From Falciphora oryzae (lineage: Eukaryota; Ascomycota; Sordariomycetes; Magnaporthales; Magnaporthaceae), in the NCBI GenBank assembly GCA_000733355.1, contig JNVV01000011.1:1-12907 (forward strand): 12,907 bases of DNA, given 5' to 3'. Both the position numbers and the translations under genes were made by a program. The first letter of the stretch is position 1. Each line of letters opens with the position of its first letter. This document shows, piece after piece, positions 8,506 through 12,907 of this stretch. Below the pieces are notes generated by a model. It did not search any database. It was not told the origin of the DNA and worked only from the letters and a program-made list of their open reading frames with translations.

Positions 8506-9394
8506 GGTTGCCAATCTCGCTCGGAGAAAACAAAAAGGAAAAGACCCGTGGTCCTCACACAGGCAGATCAAGAAAAACACTCCCGTGCAGAGCTGAGGAT
8601 GCAGAGAGAGGCAGGAAAGGCTCCTCTCGGCGTCGACGTCGGGGGAACGACATATGTCGGCCTCTTATAATAACCCCAGGAGCGCGCAGATAGTGACATG
8701 GGGGACCCGCCCAACCACTCAGACCAAGACTCGCGGTGCCATCCCCGCCGCTACTACCTTCCGCACTCGGGCATTGGCGTCCAGGAGGCAGGGCGAGATT
8801 GCGCAGGAGAGTAAAAAAAAGCTTCCCGTGTCGTGCCTTTGTTTTGTCGCAATGGGGCAGGTGCCAAATGCACCCATCGTAAAAAGCGCGCAGCCGAGCC
8901 CAGGCCTGCCCCGGTGCTTATCGCAGTGCAGATCAGTTGGTGGCCGTGCAGACTCGGGTCTATGCTGGCTGGGCATCGTGCCAAGTGAGCCGTTTCGGTA
9001 GGTAAACCTGCAAACATTTCCCCGCTTCGTCTCTCTGGATTTGGCGCGACGCGTCCGCGGGCTGTCAATCTGATTTTATCGTTGCTGCAGGGGCGGTTGC
9101 GAGCATCGTTGGGGTCCCTGTTGGAGACGAGCCTCAAATGTTCACACGAATGCTGGAATGGGGAGGTGGGATTGGGGAGAGCCCAATTCAGATTCAAGTC
9201 TATTGCCCATTTGGGATATCCAAGGCCCTGTCCCTGGGTCTACCCGGCCGACCCCTAGCCGGTTTTTCATGGCTATCCGATGCTTGTGAACATTAATAGA
9301 AAAGGGAAATGGTCGTCTAGGTAAACGTGTCAAGGAAAACAAAAATCAGAAAGGCCCGAGCCACCATCGACTGGCCCTGTCTATTATTATTTTT
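8506..9394. other. Intergenic region between the carboxypeptidase and the melanin reductase
   Basis: About 890 bases with no convincing gene. The left part is the carboxypeptidase promoter and leader; the right part is the reductase 3' untranslated region. Frames seen here lack homology and codon bias. Confidence 0.6.
8664..8673 (-). promoter_or_regulatory. TATA-like element of the carboxypeptidase gene
   Basis: The minus strand reads TTATTATAAG here, about 160 bases before the ATG at 8505. The spacing leaves a leader of roughly 130 bases if transcription starts about 30 bases downstream. Assignment rests on position and AT composition only. Confidence 0.35.
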
Positions 9395-10713
9395 TTACAT
9401 GCAAGCACCACCGTCAATGCCCAGGACCTTGCCGTTGATCCACTCGCCGTCCTGCGAGGCCAGGAAGCAGACAACACGGGCAATATCAATCGGGAGGCCG
9501 ACACGGTGCATGGGCGACCAGCCGGCAGCGTACTGCAAAATTGGGAAAGTTAGCGATTGGTATTGAGGATGCGTGTGGGGGAATGACAGTGTGCTGTGCG
9601 GGGGGAGACATACCTCGTCGACACCCTCGTTGTCCAGCTCCGAGCCGTTGGGGATGTATTCCCTGCAGACGGCGTGGTACACTATCGAAGAGAAGCCGCT
9701 GTTAGTGTCGCGTGTCCAGAACACATGGCAAAAGAGCGAGGGGCCGAGCGACTTACTGTCGGTCTTGATACCGCCAGGGGCGATGGCGTTGACGGTGATC
9801 TTCTTGTCACCAAAGTCTGCAATGAGAAGGGATCGTCAGCAATCGGCTCGGACCATTAGTAAGCCCACCTCAACAAAGACACCGCCAGATTTCGCGTGCG
9901 ACGGAGCTGGGTTGGGGAAATGCCGGCAATGCAGCCACACAGGGGAAAAAACCCGGCACCCCGGTATTGCGCCAAGCCACTTCGAACATAGCGGGAGGAA
10001 CCACAAGATTGGATTGAGATAAGGGAAGGGGGATGCATGTGCCGCAGGAGACCTGAAGACGAGAATAGACGCACCAATAGCCATGCAGCGGACAAAGGTC
10101 TCGATAGTGCCCTTGGAGCCCGAGTAGACGGCGTGCTTGGGCACGCCCTTGGCCTGGCCGGTGATGGAGCCCATCAGGATGAGGCGGCCGCCGACCTCAA
10201 GGTGCTTGTAGGCCTCGCGGGCGACGAAGAACTGGCCGCGCGTGTTGATGTTGAAGACGCGGTCGAACTCCTCGGGAGTGACGTCCTTGACGTGGCCGAA
10301 CGAGACGACGCCGCTGTTGGAGCAGACGATGTCGAGCTTGCCAAAGGCCTTGACGGCCTTCTCGAACAGCGACACGATCTCGTCGACGACGCCGACGTTG
10401 GCCTTGATGCACACGGCGTCGGAGCCCGACTTCTTGATGGCGGCGACGACCTCCTCGGCCGCCTCGGTGCTGTTGGCGTAGTTGACGATGACCTTGGCGC
10501 CGCGCCTGGCCAGCTCGAGGGCCATCTCCTTGCCGATGCCGCGGCCTGTGGCCTGTGTTAGTCGCGTGGCGCCCGTGGCGGTGCGGGGAGGTGGAGCTTA
10601 CCGGCGCCCGTCACAAGCGCGACCTTGCCCTGGAGCGAGTTGGACTGGGGACCCAGAGGGCCAGGGATCTGGTCATACTTGCTGACACCAGCGGGGGCAG
10701 TGATTCCAGGCAT
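9395..10713 (-). CDS. BUF1: Tri/tetrahydroxynaphthalene reductase (DHN-melanin pathway)
   Basis: NADPH-dependent short-chain dehydrogenase that reduces tetra- and trihydroxynaphthalene to scytalone and vermelone in DHN-melanin synthesis. Five exons: 10713-10602, 10545-10075, 9816-9757, 9681-9614, 9532-9395; total 282 aa. Introns of 56, 258, 75 and 81 bp all have GT...AG ends. The cofactor loop GAGRGIG is at 36-42, NSG at 114-116, and the catalytic residues Ser164, Tyr178 and Lys182 fall at the numbering known for the Magnaporthe enzyme. The protein ends GIDGGACM; a terminal Met is the feature of the trihydroxynaphthalene (BUF1/BRN1/THR1) type, where the tetrahydroxynaphthalene-specific enzyme ends differently. 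As I recall the Magnaporthe protein (283 aa), this is nearly collinear and lacks one residue near YAAGWSP. Versicolorin reductase (VerA/StcU) is a relative, but the central region matches melanin reductases better. No other melanin gene is visible nearby. Confidence 0.93.
9817..10074 (-). other. Long second intron of the melanin reductase
   Basis: 258 bases from GTGCGT to CATTGCAG, with a TTACTAAT branch-like sequence about 45 bases before the acceptor. It is three to five times longer than the other three introns of this gene. Splicing joins CMAI to [10 protein letters not shown], the expected family sequence. Retention would replace the C-terminal third with an unrelated tail ending in a stop at about 9836. 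Confidence 0.85.
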
Positions 10714-10784
10714 TTTGAAGGTTGGGGGAGGAAAGAACGGTTGTGTGAAGAATTAGGTTTTATTGAGATGGGCTGGGAGATGGT

Positions 10785-10822
10785 CTGCTGCTGGCTGTTG
10801 CTGCTGTTGCTGTTGCTGTTGC
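10785..10822. repeat. CTG/TTG trinucleotide microsatellite in the reductase leader
   Basis: A run of CTG and TTG triplets on the plus strand, largely CTGTTG hexamers; it reads CAACAG/CAGCAA in the transcript. It lies 72-109 bases upstream of the ATG, inside the presumed 5' leader. No upstream ATG occurs in the leader between about 10714 and 10870. Confidence 0.8.
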
Positions 10823-10898
10823 AAGTGTCGAGAGAAGGCTGATTGCTTGTGTCGATGGTGTCTTATTCTCTATCACAGATGGAGGGAACGACGCGAGA

Positions 10899-10905
10899 TT
10901 ATATA
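10899..10905 (-). promoter_or_regulatory. TATA box of the melanin reductase
   Basis: TATATAA reads on the minus strand, 186 bases upstream of the ATG. With a start site about 30 bases downstream, the leader would be roughly 155 bases and would include the CAA/CAG microsatellite. Confidence 0.5.
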
Positions 10906-11482
10906 CCAGAGGCCTGGATGCGAGAAAGGAAGAGCATGTCTATTCTCAGCCCGATATTACCTTCTCTCGCCTTCCATCTCGCCCTCGCACAGGCGCAGCA
11001 GCCAGCTGGGAGTTGCTCCCCCGACGGGCGTCCGGACTCCGGACTTGGACAGACTATCAATATTTGCCAAGAAAAACACCGCTATGGAGGGGGGAGGGTT
11101 CGGCCCTTCGCGCTTCGCCCCTCGCGAACAAGGATATTGCGCGAAGGGACGGTCTGGCGGGATGCGTGTGCGTGCGCGAGCGGTCCTGTTCTTTTTTGGG
11201 TGTGCTCTGCTGCGTGTGTGCGTGCTTCGACCACATCGAGCGGCCTTTTCTTCGCCTTGCACAGGCTGGCTGCTGGCTCCTGCTAGGTGGCAAGCGCAGC
11301 CGCAGGGGCTCCAGGCCATCTGAAAAATACACTGTTGCGCTATTGGACGAGCTGGCTCAGGGAGCTGAGTTTTGCGGTGTGCCAAAGCGCCAAGTGGCTG
11401 AGGGGTTGGGCGCCGCCTGCGCTGAGACATGCTCCCATCGCTCCTTCTCGGGAGTCCGAAGTTCGTTCGTCGCTTGCTTCTT

Positions 11483-11515
11483 TTTTCTTGGCTCTTTTCT
11501 TGGCTCTTTTCTTGG
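11483..11515. repeat. Short tandem repeat, 12-bp unit TTTTCTTGGCTC, about 2.75 copies
   Basis: Two perfect copies at 11483-11494 and 11495-11506 are followed by nine bases of a third, ending at 11515. It lies in pyrimidine-rich non-coding DNA, and no function is suggested. Confidence 0.85.
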
Positions 11516-11772
11516 GCCCAGATGAACGTTGTCTTTTCTTTTGGCTTTTTGCCGAGGTCCGGATTTGATGCCAGCGCAGACTGCTCAGTTTAGGCTCCGG
11601 CGGCCCGGCAGAGGGTGCATAATGCCACTCTGCCGCTGATGTGCTTTTCGTTGAATCCTGCGCTGTCTGGCCTTACTGAGCTCGCGTGCGAAAATAACGG
11701 CCATCCCCAATGTACCGACTGGGGCCCCCATGTTCAAAACAGCCCAATCAGGGCCAATTCAATAAAAAGAGT

Positions 11773-12907
11773 GTAACGGGAGGCACCCCGGAGGAGTGCT
11801 CCCGTAAAGCAGGGGCTACAGTGACGGAAATCCTCCGTTGGGGAAGGGCTAATAAAGTGGCTTTCGACCCGGGGAAGTGCGAGCTTATGCATTTCTCTAG
11901 GCGGAGAAACACCACAACCCCGCCGGTTGAGGCGGAAGGCCTTACCATACAACAAGCTACAGGAGCTCTACGGTGGTTAGGGGTCCTTTTCGACCAACGG
12001 CTCAACTTTGGCCCTCACGTCAACCATAGGGTTGCAAAAGCCCAAGGCGTTGCCAACCACCTCCGGGGGCTTACGAACTCGATAAGGGGGATACCGGCGC
12101 ATTCGGTCCATAAAGCCGTTACAACGGTTATAATCCCTACGGCTTTATACGGAGCCGAAGTATGGTACAGGGGTAAAACTAAACCACACCCGTACAAGCC
12201 GGCACAACAGCAAAGTACCCGGCAAGGCCATTTAATCGAACGGGTCGATAAAGCCTTACAAGCGTCCCTCCGGGCAGTGGTTCCAGCTTGGAAAACCATA
12301 CCGATAAACGCTTTGCATTACGAATCCGGCATTCCTGGCGCCGAAGTGCTTTTGGAACAAGCCCGCCTCCGTTTCGCGGCCCGCATAAAGACGGTTCCGG
12401 AGGATCACCCCCTGGCCGCAGCCGCCAAGCCGATTTTCAATGCCCGGGGGCCTAGGGCAGGCCTGCCCGGCAGGCTTACGACCTCGCTGCAAAGGACGGC
12501 CGGACTCCTTCCGGCGTGCACCCGCCCGGCTTACCTCCCTTATAGATATACGGGGCTTACGGTGGCCACACAAGAAAAGCAAGCAGCCGCCAAAGCATTT
12601 ATGGCGTGGCTTCGCACCCTCCCCCCTACCGACGTTATAGTATATAGCGACGGGTCCAAAGCGGAAAACGGGGCAGTTGGATACGGCTGGGTAATACACC
12701 AAGCCGGCCAACGCAAACTTTCCGGGCACGGCCGGCTAGCGCACCCGGCGGAAGTGTTCGACGGCGAAGCGGAAGGGGGCCGGATGGGCCTCCGTAAAGC
12801 CGTTCGGAGCTTCCGCAACTGCACTTTTCACTTGTGCCTCGATAACACCTCGGCGGCTAACGGCTTTTTAAGCACGGCCCCCGACAGCTCACAAGGGGCC
12901 TTTAAAG
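11773..12907 (+). mobile_element. 5'-truncated LINE (non-LTR) retrotransposon, continuing past the window
   Basis: The coding frame begins in the middle of a reverse transcriptase and continues open to the right edge. The sequence just left of about 11773 shows no reverse-transcriptase similarity, and the YxDD catalytic motif that should precede it is absent. This is the usual result of incomplete target-primed reverse transcription. The 3' untranslated region, any tail and the target duplication are beyond the window. RNase H downstream of the reverse transcriptase suits Tad1/I-like fungal LINEs. An alternative is truncation by later deletion. Confidence 0.8.
11779..12907 (+). CDS. LINE reverse transcriptase C-terminus and RNase H domain (partial at both ends)
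   Basis: An open frame of 376 codons without a stop. It opens in the region following the reverse-transcriptase active site (GTPEECSRKAG), then has the thumb-side motifs typical of LINEs (FDPGKCELMHFS; LRWLGVLFDQRLNF), a long connector, and an RNase H domain from about 12628. Three RNase H acidic residues are visible: Asp at 12649-12651 in YSDGSK, Glu at 12766-12768 in DGEAEG, and Asp at 12841-12843 in LDNTSAANG; the last acidic or His residues would lie past the edge. In an intact LINE this protein copies element RNA at the target site and removes the RNA strand. Here the polymerase active site is missing, so the fragment cannot retrotranspose. Gln and His codons starting with CA are plentiful and undamaged, unlike in the transposase relic at the left end. 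Confidence 0.85.

Larger units (their letters stand above)
10714..11772. other. Non-coding region between the melanin reductase and the LINE
   Basis: Roughly 1 kb holding the reductase leader and promoter (10714-about 10950) and then GC-rich and pyrimidine-rich sequence without a supported gene. The frames present overlap each other in several registers and look random. No melanin regulator or polyketide synthase fragment is recognisable. Confidence 0.6.

Noticed and set aside
10037..10561. A 174-aa plus-strand frame opposite the melanin reductase.
   Set aside because: Val/Asp/Leu-rich antisense shadow of exon 2 with no independent support.
9395..10713. Versicolorin reductase (aflatoxin/sterigmatocystin type) as the identity of the reductase.
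   Set aside because: The families are related, but the full-length match including the N-terminal leader and terminal Met fits melanin reductases, and no other aflatoxin-type gene is present.
10763..11568. Several overlapping frames of 90-190 aa upstream of the melanin reductase.
   Set aside because: They occupy competing registers, include the microsatellite as poly-Cys or poly-Leu runs, and show no domain or codon bias.
1..12907. CRISPR array, tRNA or rRNA genes, and bacterial-type operon signals.
   Set aside because: No regularly spaced repeats, cloverleaf with conserved loops, or rRNA-like stretches were seen, and intron-bearing genes show the DNA is eukaryotic.

Overview
The window looks like nuclear DNA of a filamentous ascomycete (Pezizomycotina, probably a Sordariomycete). 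The protein-coding genes carry short spliceosomal introns with GTRNGY donors, CTAAC/CTAAT-like branch sites and YAG acceptors. Third codon positions are GC-rich. The gene content is typically fungal: a HET-domain heterokaryon-incompatibility relic, an S1-type serine carboxypeptidase, a GH128 cell-wall glucanase and a DHN-melanin reductase. Both ends are transposon-derived.

Layout. (1) 1-277 resembles the 3' part of an LTR ending in TGTGACA; it abuts a dead pogo/Fot-type transposase relic at 278-1538, whose eight internal stops all fit C-to-T change at CpA (RIP-like). Non-coding sequence, perhaps including the transposon's 3' end, follows to about 1900. (2) Four genes lie in a row on the minus strand: a GPI-anchored GH128 glucanase (2080-3135, no intron), a decayed HET gene (3835-6044, one recognisable intron, two in-frame stops, four frameshifts), a three-exon secreted S10 carboxypeptidase (6458-8505, 635 aa), and a five-exon polyhydroxynaphthalene reductase (9395-10713, 282 aa). 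(3) About 1 kb of non-coding sequence follows, holding the reductase promoter and low-complexity repeats. (4) From about 11773 to the right edge runs a 5'-truncated LINE: the end of the reverse transcriptase plus an RNase H domain, plus strand, with no stop codons.

The genes do not form an obvious pathway or cluster. The glucanase and the carboxypeptidase are both exported enzymes acting on wall or extracellular polymer. The reductase is a core step of DHN-melanin synthesis, but no polyketide synthase, scytalone dehydratase or melanin regulator is visible beside it. HET genes commonly turn over fast near transposon-rich DNA, which fits this setting.

I did not find a clearly new biological system. 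The most informative signal is the contrast in decay: transition-only, RIP-like damage in the DNA transposon; indel-dominated decay in the HET gene; and an undamaged LINE reading frame at the other end.
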